Notes: generated from the sequence alone by a model not told the origin. 64,000 nucleotides of DNA from JALYUM01 sp036688685 (GCF_036688685.1 NZ_JAQQPS010000007.1:169801-233800); one strand, 5' to 3'; shown: positions 8,926 through 17,974, numbered from the stretch's first letter. A program made the numbers and translations.

Positions 8926-9276
8926 TCAGTTCGCGCTTTGCAGCGCCGTGATGGTCAACCCGCCACCCGCCTTATCGGCCACGAACTGCACCTTGTCGCC
9001 CGGCTTGACCTGGTCGAGCATGGCCGGCTCCGCCACCCTGAACGCCATGGTCATCCCCTGCATGTTCAGGTTTACCAGCGGCCCGTGGCGCAAGGTGATC
9101 TTGCCCCCTTCCCTGTCGACTTTGACCACTTCGCCGTCGCTCATGGGCCCCGGCACGGTCTCTACAGGCGCGTCGTGATGCTGGTGCGCGGCCTCTTGCG
9201 CCTGTACGGCTGGCACGGCCAGCAGGCCAGCGACAAGGACGAAAAACAATTGCGTGCAAATGGTAAAAGGTTTCAT
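8926..9276 (-). CDS. CusF-like periplasmic copper-binding protein
   Basis: A 116-residue exported protein. The ATG at 9274-9276 was chosen because AGGAGG lies just upstream and it begins a clean signal peptide ending near A-V-Q-A-Q. The mature part has a His-rich segment (A-H-Q-H-H) and a CusF-type OB-fold core with G-E-V-x-K-V-D and N-M-Q-G-M-T-M-A-F, where the paired Met residues match the metal ligands of CusF. The usual Trp ligand is not obvious. It is the last gene of the copper operon, 28 bp after the multicopper oxidase, and probably shuttles Cu(I) in the periplasm. Confidence 0.85.
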   Translation of the reverse strand: MKPFTICTQLFFVLVAGLLAVPAVQAQEAAHQHHDAPVETVPGPMSDGEVVKVDREGGKITLRHGPLVNLNMQGMTMAFRVAEPAMLDQVKPGDKVQFVADKAGGGLTITALQSAN

Positions 9277-9304
9277 GGTCGCCTCCTGAAGGATGGGATG
9301 GAAT

Positions 9305-10672
9305 TCAGTGTTCATGGTGCCCCGCCGGCTTCTTGACAGTGACGACGGTGTCGCCTGGGTTCGCCGACGCTGACGGCGCGCTGGTGGCGGCCGGCAGCGC
9401 GCCGGTCCACTCGTGCGCGACGCTGCCTGTCGGATGCCGGTACCAGCCCGGGTCCTTGTAGTCGCCGCGCGCCTGCCCTGCCCGCACTTTCAAGGTCGTG
9501 AACATGCCGCCCATTTCGATGCCGCCGAACGGGCCTTCGCCGGTCATCATCGGCAGCGTGTTCTCCGGCAGCGGCATCTCCATGCCGCCCATCGAGCCGC
9601 CCTTGTCGCCCATCACCATGTAGTCGGGCAGCAGCGCATTGATCCGCTCGGCCACGCCGCTGTGGTCGACCCCGATCATGGTCGGCACCTGGTGCCCCAT
9701 GGCGTTCATGGTGTGGTGCGCTTTGTGGCAGTGGAAGGCCCAGTCGCCCGGATTGTCGGCCACGAATTCGATCGCGCGCATCTGGCCCACCGCAATATCG
9801 GTGGTCACTTCCGGCCAGCGCGCCGTGGGCGGCACCCAGCCGCCGTCGGTGCCAGTCACTTCGAAGCGATGCCCGTGCAAATGGATCGGGTGGTTGGTCA
9901 TGGTCAGGTTGCCGACGCGGATACGCACCTTGTCGTTCAGGCGCACCACCATCGGGTCGATGCCGGGAAAGGCGCGGCTGTTGAAGGTCCACAGATTAAA
10001 GTCGAGCATGGTGTTGACCTTCGGCGTGTAGGCGCCCGGCTCGATGTCGTAGGCGTTCAGCAGGAACACGAAATCGCGGTCGACTGCGTGCAGCGCCGGG
10101 TTTTTCGGGTGGGTGATCCAGAAGCCCATCATCCCCATGGCCATCTGCGCCATCTCGTCGGCGTGCGGGTGGTACATGAAGGTGCCCGCGTGTTTCGCGA
10201 CGAACTCGTAGACGAAGGTTTTGCCGGGCCCGATGCCCGGTTGCGTGAGGCCGGTCACGCCGTCCATCCCGCACGGCAGGATCTGGCCATGCCAGTGCAC
10301 GCTGGTGTGTTCCGGCAGTTTATTCGTCACGAATATGCGCACCCGGTCGCCCTCCACCACTTCGATGGTCGGGCCCGGACTCTGGCCGTTGTAGCCCCAT
10401 AAATTGGCCTTCATGCCGGGTGCGATCTCGCGCACGACCGGTTCGGCCACCAGGTGAAATTCCTTGACGTTGTCCTGCATGCGCCACGGCAGCGTCCAGC
10501 CGTTGAGGGTGACGACCGGGTTGTAGGGGCGGCCATTGGGCGGCGACAAAGGCGCCATGGTCGCACTCGAGGCTTGGGTGACGGCTTCCGGCAGCGTGGC
10601 CGCGCCGGCGCGGGTGACCGCAGCGGCGCCGACCAAGGCAGTGCCGGTCAAAAACGATCGACGCGACGTCAT
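9305..10672 (-). CDS. Tat-exported multicopper oxidase (copper tolerance type)
   Basis: A 455-residue cupredoxin oxidase. The N-terminus (T-S-R-R-S-F-L) is a twin-arginine signal. All four copper motifs are present: H-W-H-G, H-P-H-A-D, H-L-H-G-H and the C-terminal H-C-H-K-A-H-H-T-M-N-A-M, which supplies the T1 copper ligands. A Met-rich stretch follows (G-S-M-G-G-M-E-M-P and later M-G-G-M), as in CueO/CopA enzymes that oxidise Cu(I). Its start overlaps the stop of the TolC-type gene by ATGA. The role in periplasmic copper detoxification is inferred from motifs and neighbours. Confidence 0.92.
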   Translation of the reverse strand: MTSRRSFLTGTALVGAAAVTRAGAATLPEAVTQASSATMAPLSPPNGRPYNPVVTLNGWTLPWRMQDNVKEFHLVAEPVVREIAPGMKANLWGYNGQSPGPTIEVVEGDRVRIFVTNKLPEHTSVHWHGQILPCGMDGVTGLTQPGIGPGKTFVYEFVAKHAGTFMYHPHADEMAQMAMGMMGFWITHPKNPALHAVDRDFVFLLNAYDIEPGAYTPKVNTMLDFNLWTFNSRAFPGIDPMVVRLNDKVRIRVGNLTMTNHPIHLHGHRFEVTGTDGGWVPPTARWPEVTTDIAVGQMRAIEFVADNPGDWAFHCHKAHHTMNAMGHQVPTMIGVDHSGVAERINALLPDYMVMGDKGGSMGGMEMPLPENTLPMMTGEGPFGGIEMGGMFTTLKVRAGQARGDYKDPGWYRHPTGSVAHEWTGALPAATSAPSASANPGDTVVTVKKPAGHHEH

Positions 10673-12048
10673 GGTTGACCTTTCAAAGGGGTAGCGAATG
10701 CGGGCGGCAGGCGCCCGCCAAGGGCCGCCTCCAGCCTGGTTTGGGCGAGCCAGAAATCGCGCAAGGCGTCGATGTAGCCGTTCACGGCTGCGGCCTGCGC
10801 GCGCGAATCGGCCAGCAGTTCGAATACACTCATCAGCATGCCGTTGTAGCGCAGCATGGTTTCATCGGCTATCTTCTTGCGAAAGGGAATGACCTGGTCG
10901 CGGTAGTGGTGCGCCAGCTGGTACGCGCTGCGGTAATCCAGGTAAGCCTGGCGTGCTTCGCTGCGCGCATCAATCGCCGCCTGCGCGACCGTGTTCACCT
11001 GCTGCATGTACAGCGCTTCGGCTTTCGCCACGCGCGCCGTGCCCCAGTCGAACAGGGGCAGTTCCAGCTTGATCGCATAGCCGGGCGCCGTGGTCTCGCC
11101 GCTTTTGCTATTGCGCACGTAGTCCAGGTCGAGCACATTGATGAAGCGCGTCGTGCGCGTCAAGCCGAGCGCGGCAGCCGTCTGGGTGGCGCGCAGTTGC
11201 GCGGCCTGGATATCGAGCCGTTCACGCAGCGCAATGGCTTCGACGTCCGGCAGATCGAGCGGCATGGTGGGCAAATCCGGCAAGCGCTCGGGCAAACGGA
11301 AGGCCGAGTTGTTTCCCCACAAGCCCATCAGGCGCGTCAGGGCTTCGCGGGTGGACACGGCATGTTGTTGCGCGCGCACCAGGGCAGCGGCGGCGTCGGC
11401 CTGGAAGGCCTGTTCGCGCGCCAGGTCGAGCTGGCTGCTGTTGCCCACCTGCGCCATGCGCCCGGTCAGCGCGCTGCTCAGTTGAAACGCTTCATCGACC
11501 TGTTTGGCGTAGGCGACGCCCTGCGCTGCCGCCACCGCTTCCACCCAGGCCCGCCTGGTGGCCGCAGCGTGTTGCAACATCTGGCCGGCGACCAGCAGTT
11601 TGACCTGCTCGAAGCGGCGTGCCTCGATGCGACGGGCCAGCGGCGCCGTCAGCACCGTCAGGAAATTGAGGCCGACGGAACGGTCGATCTCGATAGCGCC
11701 GCCGGCGCGGGTGCGCTGGAACGAGAACGATGGATTCTGCAGGCGGCCGGCCTGCACCAGGTCGGCCTGGGCAATGCCGACGTCCCAATAGCTTGCCTGC
11801 AGCGCGCGATTGTTCAGCAGCGCGATTTGCACTGCGTCGTCGATGTGCAGCGGAGCCTGCAATTTGGCGCTCACCAGGCTGTCGAGCGCGCGCTGGTCGG
11901 CGTCATTGCGCACGATGCGCGCGTCCTTGCCGAGTCGGTCGCCAGCAACTTGCGCCACGCCGTTGAAGCCGCCGTCCGGGGTCACGGACGCGCAAGCGGT
12001 GGCCAGCACGGCAGCCAGCAAGCCGGTCAATCGAGTTGGATAGCTCAT
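10669..12048 (-). CDS. TolC family outer-membrane lipoprotein of the copper operon
   Basis: A 459-residue outer-membrane efflux protein. From the ATG at 12046-12048 the signal peptide ends in a lipobox with Cys19 (A-T-A-C-A-S). The rest is a two-repeat OEP/TolC fold with long helical stretches. It is embedded in a copper operon rather than beside an RND pump, an arrangement like CopB/CusC-associated OEPs. No inner-membrane pump partner is encoded nearby, so it may work with a pump from elsewhere. The stop overlaps the multicopper oxidase start (ATGA). Confidence 0.88.
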   Translation of the reverse strand: MSYPTRLTGLLAAVLATACASVTPDGGFNGVAQVAGDRLGKDARIVRNDADQRALDSLVSAKLQAPLHIDDAVQIALLNNRALQASYWDVGIAQADLVQAGRLQNPSFSFQRTRAGGAIEIDRSVGLNFLTVLTAPLARRIEARRFEQVKLLVAGQMLQHAAATRRAWVEAVAAAQGVAYAKQVDEAFQLSSALTGRMAQVGNSSQLDLAREQAFQADAAAALVRAQQHAVSTREALTRLMGLWGNNSAFRLPERLPDLPTMPLDLPDVEAIALRERLDIQAAQLRATQTAAALGLTRTTRFINVLDLDYVRNSKSGETTAPGYAIKLELPLFDWGTARVAKAEALYMQQVNTVAQAAIDARSEARQAYLDYRSAYQLAHHYRDQVIPFRKKIADETMLRYNGMLMSVFELLADSRAQAAAVNGYIDALRDFWLAQTRLEAALGGRLPPAFATPLKGQP

Positions 12049-12154
12049 GAGTATTTCGCTGAAAGTAGGCGGCACTACCTGTTGGACAAGCGAACAGGCA
12101 CAGCCATTGAGCAGGGCACGCAGCACCCCAAGGGGTTGCGCGGGCGCGTTCTGG

Positions 12155-12553
12155 TCAGGTCAGCGAGTTTTTGGGAGGTCGTTCCGGGAGATCGAGGTCA
12201 ACTGTGGGCACATGGATGCCCTGAAAGACGAAGTCGGCCAGGGCGCAGGTTTCGCCCGGCACGCGCACCAGCGCGCTGACCGGCGCCATGACGGCGCCGA
12301 AACAGCAGCTGGCGCAGGTGTTGCACTTGCCGCCAGTGTGGTGTTGGGAAAAAGTCTGATCGGTGGCGTCAGCGCCCGCCGCCGCAGCGTGGTGCGGGGC
12401 TGTCTTCATCGAATCGCAATGTCCGGCCGGCATCGCCGCAGGCGCCGAGGCCTGCATCGGCGCGCACGTGAGCATGCTCGCCGCGGCAAACCCCTGGAAC
12501 GGGATGGCGACGAACATCAGCCAGACGATGAGCGACTTGAACAGGTTTTTCAC
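12155..12553 (-). CDS. Small Cys/His/Met-rich exported protein at the head of the copper operon
   Basis: A 132-residue protein with an N-terminal hydrophobic export signal (residues 4-24) and a mature part rich in metal ligands. These are M-L-T-C, H-C-D-S-M, H-H, Q-H-H and a tight cluster G-G-K-C-N-T-C-A-S-C-C. I do not recognise a family with certainty; it somewhat resembles DUF2946-type copper-associated proteins. It lies 106 bp upstream of the TolC-type gene on the same strand and is the likely first gene of the copper operon. A periplasmic copper-binding or sensing role is inference. Confidence 0.7.
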   Translation of the reverse strand: MKNLFKSLIVWLMFVAIPFQGFAAASMLTCAPMQASAPAAMPAGHCDSMKTAPHHAAAAGADATDQTFSQHHTGGKCNTCASCCFGAVMAPVSALVRVPGETCALADFVFQGIHVPTVDLDLPERPPKNSLT

Positions 12554-12645
12554 GGCTCGATTCTAGCACTCATGGTCGTGCCGGTACAGCCAGCGCGTCA
12601 GACCAAGGCCGTGAACACCCTGTCGGTGTTACCGTCGTGCGGCCA

Positions 12646-14091
12646 TTACACACCCACGATCGACACCGACTTTGTATTCAAGTACGACTCCAGCGCCTCC
12701 GGGCCGCCTTCGGTGCCGTAGCCCGAATCCTTGATGCCGCCGAACGGCATCTCGGCGCTTGGCGCGGCGGGTTGGTTGATCCATACCATGCCCACTTCCA
12801 TGCGGTTCATCAGCAGTTGGGCGTTCTTGATCGAACGGGTAAACGCGTAGCCGGCCAGGCCATACGGCAGGCGATTCGCTTCGGCAATGGCATCTTCCAG
12901 TTTGTCGAAGCCGCGAATGCCGGCGATCGGGCCGAACGGCTCATCGTTGAAAATACTGGCGTCGAGCGGGACATCGGAAAACACCGTCGGCGCAAAGAAA
13001 TTGCCACTGTCGCCGACGCGCACGCCACCGGTGGCAAGCGTCGCACCTTTGGCCTGCGCATCCTCGACCACTTTCGCCATGGCGCTCAGACGGCGCGCGT
13101 TGGCCAGCGGACCCAGCGTGGTACCTTCGAGCAGGCCATCGCCCAGTTTCAGGCTCTCGGCATGCTGCACCAGCGCGCGCGTAAATTCTTCCTTGACGGC
13201 ATTGTGGACGAGAAAACGGGTCGGCGAGATGCACACCTGGCCGGCATTGCGGAACTTGGCGCCGCCGGCGGCTTTCACGGCCAGCGCAACGTCCGCGTCT
13301 TCGGCGATGATCACCGGGGCATGGCCGCCGAGTTCCATCGTCACGCGCTTCATGTGCAAGCCGGCTAGCGCCGCCAGCTGCTTGCCGACCGGGGTGGAGC
13401 CGGTGAAGGTCACCTTGCGGATGATCGGGTGCGGAATCAGGTAACTGGAAATTTCGTGCGGGTCGCCAAACACCAGACCCAGCACGCCGGGCGGCAGGCC
13501 CGCGTCGACGAAACACTGCAGCAGCGCCGCGGGCGAGGCCGGCGTTTCTTCCGGCGCCTTGACCAGGAAGGAGCAACCGGTGGCCAGCGCCGCAGACAGC
13601 TTGCGCACGATCTGGTTGATCGGGAAGTTCCACGGCGTAAAAGCCGCGACCGGGCCGACCGGCTCCTTCAGCACCAGTTGCTGTGCGGCCGGATTGCGCG
13701 ACGGGACGATGCGGCCGTACACGCGCATGCCTTCGGCGGCGAACCAGTCGATGATTTCCGCACCGGCCAGCACTTCGCCCTTCGCTTCGGCCAGCGGCTT
13801 GCCCTCCTCCTGCGTCAACAGGCGCGCGATGTCGGCGGCGCGCTCGCGCAGCAGCGTCGCCGCGCGGCGCATGATGGCGCCGCGCTCCACCGCAGGCAGC
13901 GCCCGCCACGTCTCGAAGCCGGTCTGGGCGGCCGCAAGCGCGCGGTCCAGGTCGGCGATGCTGGCGTGGGCCACGCTGCCGATCGTCTGGCCGGTGGCGG
14001 GGTTAAGCACGGGGATGGTTTTGCCGCCGAGGGCGTCAACCCATTCGTTGGCAATGAGCAGGCGGGTGTCGGGGTAGCTGGACGTCGTCAT
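12646..14091 (-). CDS. NAD(P)-dependent succinate-semialdehyde dehydrogenase family protein
   Basis: A 481-residue aldehyde dehydrogenase. The start at 14089-14091 is supported by an AGGAG upstream. The catalytic Glu lies in E-L-G-G-H-A-P-V and the nucleophilic Cys in N-A-G-Q-V-C-I-S-P. The W-N-F-P-I nucleotide-binding segment is also present. The sequence style (E-W-V-D near the start, K-Y near the Cys site, and A-P-S-A-E-M-P-F-G-G at the end) fits the GabD/SSADH branch. Related semialdehyde substrates cannot be excluded. It stands alone, with no gabT beside it. Confidence 0.85.
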   Translation of the reverse strand: MTTSSYPDTRLLIANEWVDALGGKTIPVLNPATGQTIGSVAHASIADLDRALAAAQTGFETWRALPAVERGAIMRRAATLLRERAADIARLLTQEEGKPLAEAKGEVLAGAEIIDWFAAEGMRVYGRIVPSRNPAAQQLVLKEPVGPVAAFTPWNFPINQIVRKLSAALATGCSFLVKAPEETPASPAALLQCFVDAGLPPGVLGLVFGDPHEISSYLIPHPIIRKVTFTGSTPVGKQLAALAGLHMKRVTMELGGHAPVIIAEDADVALAVKAAGGAKFRNAGQVCISPTRFLVHNAVKEEFTRALVQHAESLKLGDGLLEGTTLGPLANARRLSAMAKVVEDAQAKGATLATGGVRVGDSGNFFAPTVFSDVPLDASIFNDEPFGPIAGIRGFDKLEDAIAEANRLPYGLAGYAFTRSIKNAQLLMNRMEVGMVWINQPAAPSAEMPFGGIKDSGYGTEGGPEALESYLNTKSVSIVGV

Positions 14092-14170
14092 GGGGTGGGA
14101 CTCCTGTAGGAAAGGCAACAATCTTACCGCGTCCGCCGGCTCTTTGCCGGCGATGCCGCTCATCGCCATA

Positions 14171-15025
14171 TCAAACCTTCGCTGCACGACTTGCCGACGG
14201 CGCGCGCCCGGCGCTGGCCGCGGCCGTGCTGCCGGCGCGCGCGTTGTACCAGGCGATGCCGATCAGCTCATAGACTGCATACCAGGACCGGCGCATGCCC
14301 TCGGCACTGGGCACCCACGCGCTGAGGCCCTTCGCCTGGTCGCGGAAAAACATCGTCGGCGCCTCGACCACCTCGATGCCGGCGCGCTGGAACGCGACGC
14401 GGGCGCGCGGCATGTGCATCGCGTCGGTCACGAGCAGGATGCGCTTGATGCCATCGGCACGCAGCATCCTGACACTGAAGGCGGCGTTTTCGGCGGTATC
14501 GCGCGAGCCTGGCTCGATCCAGCGCACCGGCACGCCAAAGTCTTGTTGCAGCGCCACTGCCATGGCGTCGGCCTTGGCATATTCGCGTTTGGCCGGGTCC
14601 GGATCGACATTGCTGGCGCCATTGCCACCGCTGACCAGGACCGGCAATCCGGTCAGCCGGTACAGGTGCGCACCATAACGCAGGCGTGCCAGCGCGGTGA
14701 CGTCGGGAATCGCGCGGTTGCCGTACTCGGGTGCATTTTCCAGCTGCCCGGCTGCCAGCACCACGATGGCCTGTGCGCCGGCGCGTGCGGGCGCCGGCAA
14801 CGGCGCCGTCATGTCTTCGAGTGGCGTCACGAAAAAACTGGCGCCCGCGTTGCTGGACAGGATACACAGCACGGCGAACCCGGTTCCGGCGAGCGCGCGC
14901 CCGAAGCGCGGCCAGTGCGTCCAGAGCAACAGGCCCAGCACGATCAGCAGGAACAGGTTCGCGGGCGGCAGGATCAGCTCGCGCGGAATTCTGTTGAGCA
15001 GGTCGAATGCGGGGTCAAGGGTCAT
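14171..15025 (-). CDS. YdcF/ElyC-like DUF218 membrane protein
   Basis: A 284-residue protein with two N-terminal membrane helices (about 18-37 and 44-62) and a C-terminal DUF218 domain. The domain begins with A-I-V-V-L-A-A-G, continues with L-P-V-L-V-S-G-G-N-G and later has L-L-V-T-D-A-M-H-M-P-R-A. The family includes ElyC and SanA, linked to envelope integrity and lipid-carrier metabolism. The enzymatic activity is unknown. The RBS is weak and the gene seems monocistronic. Confidence 0.85.
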   Translation of the reverse strand: MTLDPAFDLLNRIPRELILPPANLFLLIVLGLLLWTHWPRFGRALAGTGFAVLCILSSNAGASFFVTPLEDMTAPLPAPARAGAQAIVVLAAGQLENAPEYGNRAIPDVTALARLRYGAHLYRLTGLPVLVSGGNGASNVDPDPAKREYAKADAMAVALQQDFGVPVRWIEPGSRDTAENAAFSVRMLRADGIKRILLVTDAMHMPRARVAFQRAGIEVVEAPTMFFRDQAKGLSAWVPSAEGMRRSWYAVYELIGIAWYNARAGSTAAASAGRAPSASRAAKV

Positions 15026-15124
15026 GGTGGAAAGAAGATCGGCAGAAGCCGCGAGTAGACCGCAGGCCGGACCTGGTCGTCAAGGGCAGATTATGCTCAG
15101 TGGCAATAATGTTGTCCGGCCATG

Positions 15125-15150
15125 AAAAAAGCCCTGACTTGCAGGGCTTT
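15125..15150 (-). terminator. Rho-independent terminator of msrA
   Basis: On the minus strand AAAGCCCTG, a CAAGT loop and CAGGGCTTTTTT form a 7-9 bp hairpin ending in six Ts. It lies 10 bp after the msrA stop codon. Confidence 0.85.
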
Positions 15151-15159
15151 CGTGGGCAG

Positions 15160-15672
15160 TTATGCCGCCTTATCGCTGCGCTTGGGCAACACCCAATCCT
15201 TGCGCACGAAATGGCAGGTGTAGCCATTTGGATGCTTTTCCAGGTAATCCTGGTGCTCGGGCTCTGCTTCCCAGAAGTCGCCGGCAGGCTTGACTTCGGT
15301 GACGACTTTTGCCGGCCACAGGCCCGATGCGTCGACATCGGCGATGGTGTCGAGCGCCACCGCCTTCTGCGCATCGCTGGTGTAATAGATGCCCGAGCGG
15401 TAACCGGTGCCGCGATCGTTGCCCTGGCGGTCAGGCGTCGACGGGTCATGCACCTGGAAGAAGAATTCGAGCAGTTTACGGAACGACATGGTGTCCGGAT
15501 CGAAATTGATTTCGATCGCTTCAGCGTGGGTGCCGTGGTTGCGGTACGTGGCGTTTTGCACGTCGCCGCCCGAATAACCCACGCGGGTCGACTGCACGCC
15601 CGGCAGTTTGCGGATCAGATCCTGCATGCCCCAAAAACAGCCGCCAGCCAGGATTGCTTTTTCTGTACTCAT
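15160..15672 (-). CDS. msrA: Peptide-methionine (S)-S-oxide reductase MsrA
   Basis: A 170-residue MsrA that repairs S-methionine sulfoxide in proteins and free Met. The catalytic G-G-C-F-W-G motif is at residues 10-15 (Cys12). The substrate-binding R-V-G-Y-S-G-G and the N-H-G-T-H-A-E-A-I-E segment are intact. The ATG at 15670-15672 was chosen because AGAGG precedes it and MsrA proteins start just before the catalytic Cys. The longer frame adds a poorly conserved N-terminus. A strong terminator follows. Confidence 0.96.
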   Translation of the reverse strand: MSTEKAILAGGCFWGMQDLIRKLPGVQSTRVGYSGGDVQNATYRNHGTHAEAIEINFDPDTMSFRKLLEFFFQVHDPSTPDRQGNDRGTGYRSGIYYTSDAQKAVALDTIADVDASGLWPAKVVTEVKPAGDFWEAEPEHQDYLEKHPNGYTCHFVRKDWVLPKRSDKAA

Positions 15673-15840
15673 TCGCGTCCTCTCTATCTTGCAAAATAAA
15701 ACAGGTCGGCGCCACTGCGCGCTTTCCAGCCATAATTGCCATATGCAGGCCGCTGGCGCGAATTTCAAGGCGCGCAAGGATGCGCCAGGTTCGCGACAAT
15801 TAGAATACTATTGAGTCTTTTAATTAACTGCGCGACAACA

Positions 15841-16368
15841 ATGCCTTCTCTTTCTACTTGTCTCGACGCGGCACCAGCAGTCCAGTCCTATATCGGCAAA
15901 GGCGCTGCGCTAAGCGCGCAGGCGCCGCCCGGGCATGCCAGCCTGGCCAGCGACCCACAAGGTGCGTTCTCCCTGCGCTATACCTTCGAGCGCGACATGG
16001 CAGTCGGCGACAAGCTTGCCTTGCGCTGCTGGATGGATGCCGAGAGCGTCGCACGTGGCCACTTCACGGTCACGCTGGGCAAGCGTGAGGCGCCAGGCCG
16101 GCAACGCTACGGCGAAGGCGATCAGCCCTTACCCTGCATTACCAGCTATTGCCGCGCCGCGCCCGGCCCCTGCAGCGGCAAGCTTCCGGTGCGCTTCGCG
16201 CTGGTCACGGCGCCGACCACCTTCCTGGCCGGCGACCGCCTGGTCGTCACGATTACCCTGGCCTGTGAAAAAGGATGCGAGAACATCATGCGCGGCCAGC
16301 TGTACTACGGCGCGGATCTGCCCAGCGGCCTGGCGTTCGACGCCACGCCCTTGCCTGGCAGCGCATAA
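15841..16368 (+). CDS. Hypothetical protein, predicted all-beta
   Basis: A 175-residue protein I do not recognise. It starts at an ATG with only a weak RBS; an in-frame extension to 15736 is possible but looks non-coding. It has no signal peptide. The pattern of alternating hydrophobic residues (F-S-L-R-Y-T-F, L-V-V-T-I-T-L) suggests an immunoglobulin-like beta sandwich. Six Cys residues include C-I-T-S-Y-C and C-E-K-G-C. Its last 64 bp overlap the 3' end of the convergent TetR gene. Confidence 0.6.
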   Translation: MPSLSTCLDAAPAVQSYIGKGAALSAQAPPGHASLASDPQGAFSLRYTFERDMAVGDKLALRCWMDAESVARGHFTVTLGKREAPGRQRYGEGDQPLPCITSYCRAAPGPCSGKLPVRFALVTAPTTFLAGDRLVVTITLACEKGCENIMRGQLYYGADLPSGLAFDATPLPGSA

Positions 16369-17024
16369 CAGCGCACGAATATATCCAGGGTCGCGGCCAC
16401 GATGGCGTCGATCGCTTCGTCGTCCAGCACTGGCGCAACACCGAGCGCCGCACCGCGCAGCGGCTGGGCAATGAGCACGGCCGATACCAGTTTAAGGGCA
16501 GCCTCCGTGTCGTCGATGGCAAACACCCGGCCCACGGCCGGCTTGGCCAGCCAGGCGCGCAGCACGCCCACGGCATGCGACATTCCCAGCCCGTCATAGC
16601 TGCGCGCAATCGCCGGGGAGGTTTCGCGATGGGCGACCGCCATCAGGTAGATTCCCAGCCCCACCGGCCCCAGCGCCAGGCGCGCCCACATCGTCAGGTA
16701 GGCGCGCAGCTCGCCCAGCACGCCCTCCTCGGTGGCCACATCGCCGTGCAGCAAGGCATCGAGCTTCGCGCCCTCGCGCTGGATCAGGCCATGCATCAGC
16801 TCTTCCTTGCTGGCGACCAGGGTGTACACGGTCTTGCGGGCCATCCCGGCGCTGCGGGCGACCGCTTCGATCGTGAACGCGCCATAGTCGCCAGCATGCA
16901 GCAAGGCATACGCGCCGTCGTACAGCATCGCCAGGCGGGTGGCGCGGCTCTCGACCGGCGGCCGGCCGCGGCCGCGTTCCGGGAGATGCGATGGCGGCGT
17001 GGCGGATCTTGCGGCTGAGGACAT
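16305..17024 (-). CDS. TetR/AcrR family transcriptional regulator
   Basis: A 239-residue regulator with an N-terminal TetR helix-turn-helix (F-T-I-E-A-V-A-R-S-A-G-M-A-R-K-T-V-Y). The C-terminal ligand domain has T-M-W-A-R-L and a helical end typical of the AefR-like branch. The ATG at 17022-17024 gives a normal TetR N-terminus. An upstream ATG at 17075 would overlap the alpha/beta hydrolase stop by ATGA but adds a hydrophobic leader uncommon in TetR proteins. Either way it is co-directional with the hydrolase and probably cotranscribed, so it may control that gene. Confidence 0.85.
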   Translation of the reverse strand: MSSAARSATPPSHLPERGRGRPPVESRATRLAMLYDGAYALLHAGDYGAFTIEAVARSAGMARKTVYTLVASKEELMHGLIQREGAKLDALLHGDVATEEGVLGELRAYLTMWARLALGPVGLGIYLMAVAHRETSPAIARSYDGLGMSHAVGVLRAWLAKPAVGRVFAIDDTEAALKLVSAVLIAQPLRGAALGVAPVLDDEAIDAIVAATLDIFVRCYALPGKGVASNARPLGRSAP

Positions 17025-17071
17025 GGCGCCAAGGATAAACGGGAGGAGCAGGAATTCTAACTGCTGACGGC

Positions 17072-17974
17072 TCATTGCGTCAGGAAGTCGACCAGTTTCG
17101 GGATGACGATCCCGGGCGCCTCCTCCATCAGCCAATGCCCGGAACCTTTGACCACCACGCCTTCGACGCTGGTGGCCACCAGCCGGCCCTGGGTGATGAG
17201 GAATTCGCCGCCCGCCTTTTCGCCGGACAGCACCAGCATCGGCATCGGCAATGGCGTGCTGGCAAAGAGCGCGAACTGTTGCGCGTCCTGCTCGAAGTTG
17301 CGGAAATATTCCATGCCGGCTTTCATGTGGCCCGGCCTGGCATACGCTTTTGCGTAGAAGCGGCGGTCCGCTTCGGACAGCGAACGCGTCTTGTCGGCGG
17401 CGAAATCGTTCCAGAAATGTTCTAAATATATGCGCTCGCGGCCGCTCACCAGCGCCAGCGGGGTCGGTCCGTAAAAGTGGAAGTGCCACAGGTCGCGCAG
17501 CAGCCAGACGTGGGTCCAGTCGCCCACGCCGGGCAAGAACGCATCCATCAGTGCGATGCGCCTGACGTCCGCCGGAAACTGGGCCGCATAGGCATACGCC
17601 ACCATCAGGCCGATGTCGTGGCCCGCCACTGCCGCCGGCCCGAGTTTCAACGCGCCTGCCAGCGCGTGAATATCCCTGGCCATGTCGGCCTTGGCGTAGC
17701 CGGTTTCGGGTGCATCGGAGGCGCCGGCCCCGCGCAGATCGGGCGCGATCACCAGGTTGGTTTTGGCCAGTTGCTTGATCAAGGGGCGCCACATGTGCGA
17801 CGTTTCCGCGTAGCCATGCAAGAGGATGACGGGCGCGCCCTTGCCGGCCACGAGGTAGTGCAGGCGCACGCCATTCGCCTCGGCATATTTACTGGCAATG
17901 TCCTGGGCGCCAGCGGCGCCGCAAAACAGCATGCAAACCGCGACGCGGCGCATGAACAGCGTTATGGAAAGCAT
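17072..17974 (-). CDS. Exported alpha/beta hydrolase, epoxide hydrolase/dehalogenase-like
   Basis: A 300-residue protein with an N-terminal signal peptide ending near G-A-A-G-A-Q. The oxyanion motif L-L-H-G-Y-A and the nucleophile elbow G-H-D-I-G are present. Asp at the nucleophile position places it with epoxide hydrolases and haloalkane dehalogenases rather than Ser esterases. The catalytic His lies near the C-terminus in G-S-G-H-W. The substrate is unknown. It is followed by a TetR gene, which suggests small-molecule control. Confidence 0.85.
   Translation of the reverse strand: MLSITLFMRRVAVCMLFCGAAGAQDIASKYAEANGVRLHYLVAGKGAPVILLHGYAETSHMWRPLIKQLAKTNLVIAPDLRGAGASDAPETGYAKADMARDIHALAGALKLGPAAVAGHDIGLMVAYAYAAQFPADVRRIALMDAFLPGVGDWTHVWLLRDLWHFHFYGPTPLALVSGRERIYLEHFWNDFAADKTRSLSEADRRFYAKAYARPGHMKAGMEYFRNFEQDAQQFALFASTPLPMPMLVLSGEKAGGEFLITQGRLVATSVEGVVVKGSGHWLMEEAPGIVIPKLVDFLTQ

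Noticed and set aside
10675..12279. 534-codon plus-strand frame opposite the TolC-type gene
   Set aside because: Composition rich in Arg, Gln and His without motifs; the minus strand encodes a clear TolC-family lipoprotein.
16305..17792. A 495-residue reading giving a fused hydrolase-like/TetR protein
   Set aside because: The first part is an out-of-frame shadow of the alpha/beta hydrolase; the TetR protein starts at 17024 (or 17075).
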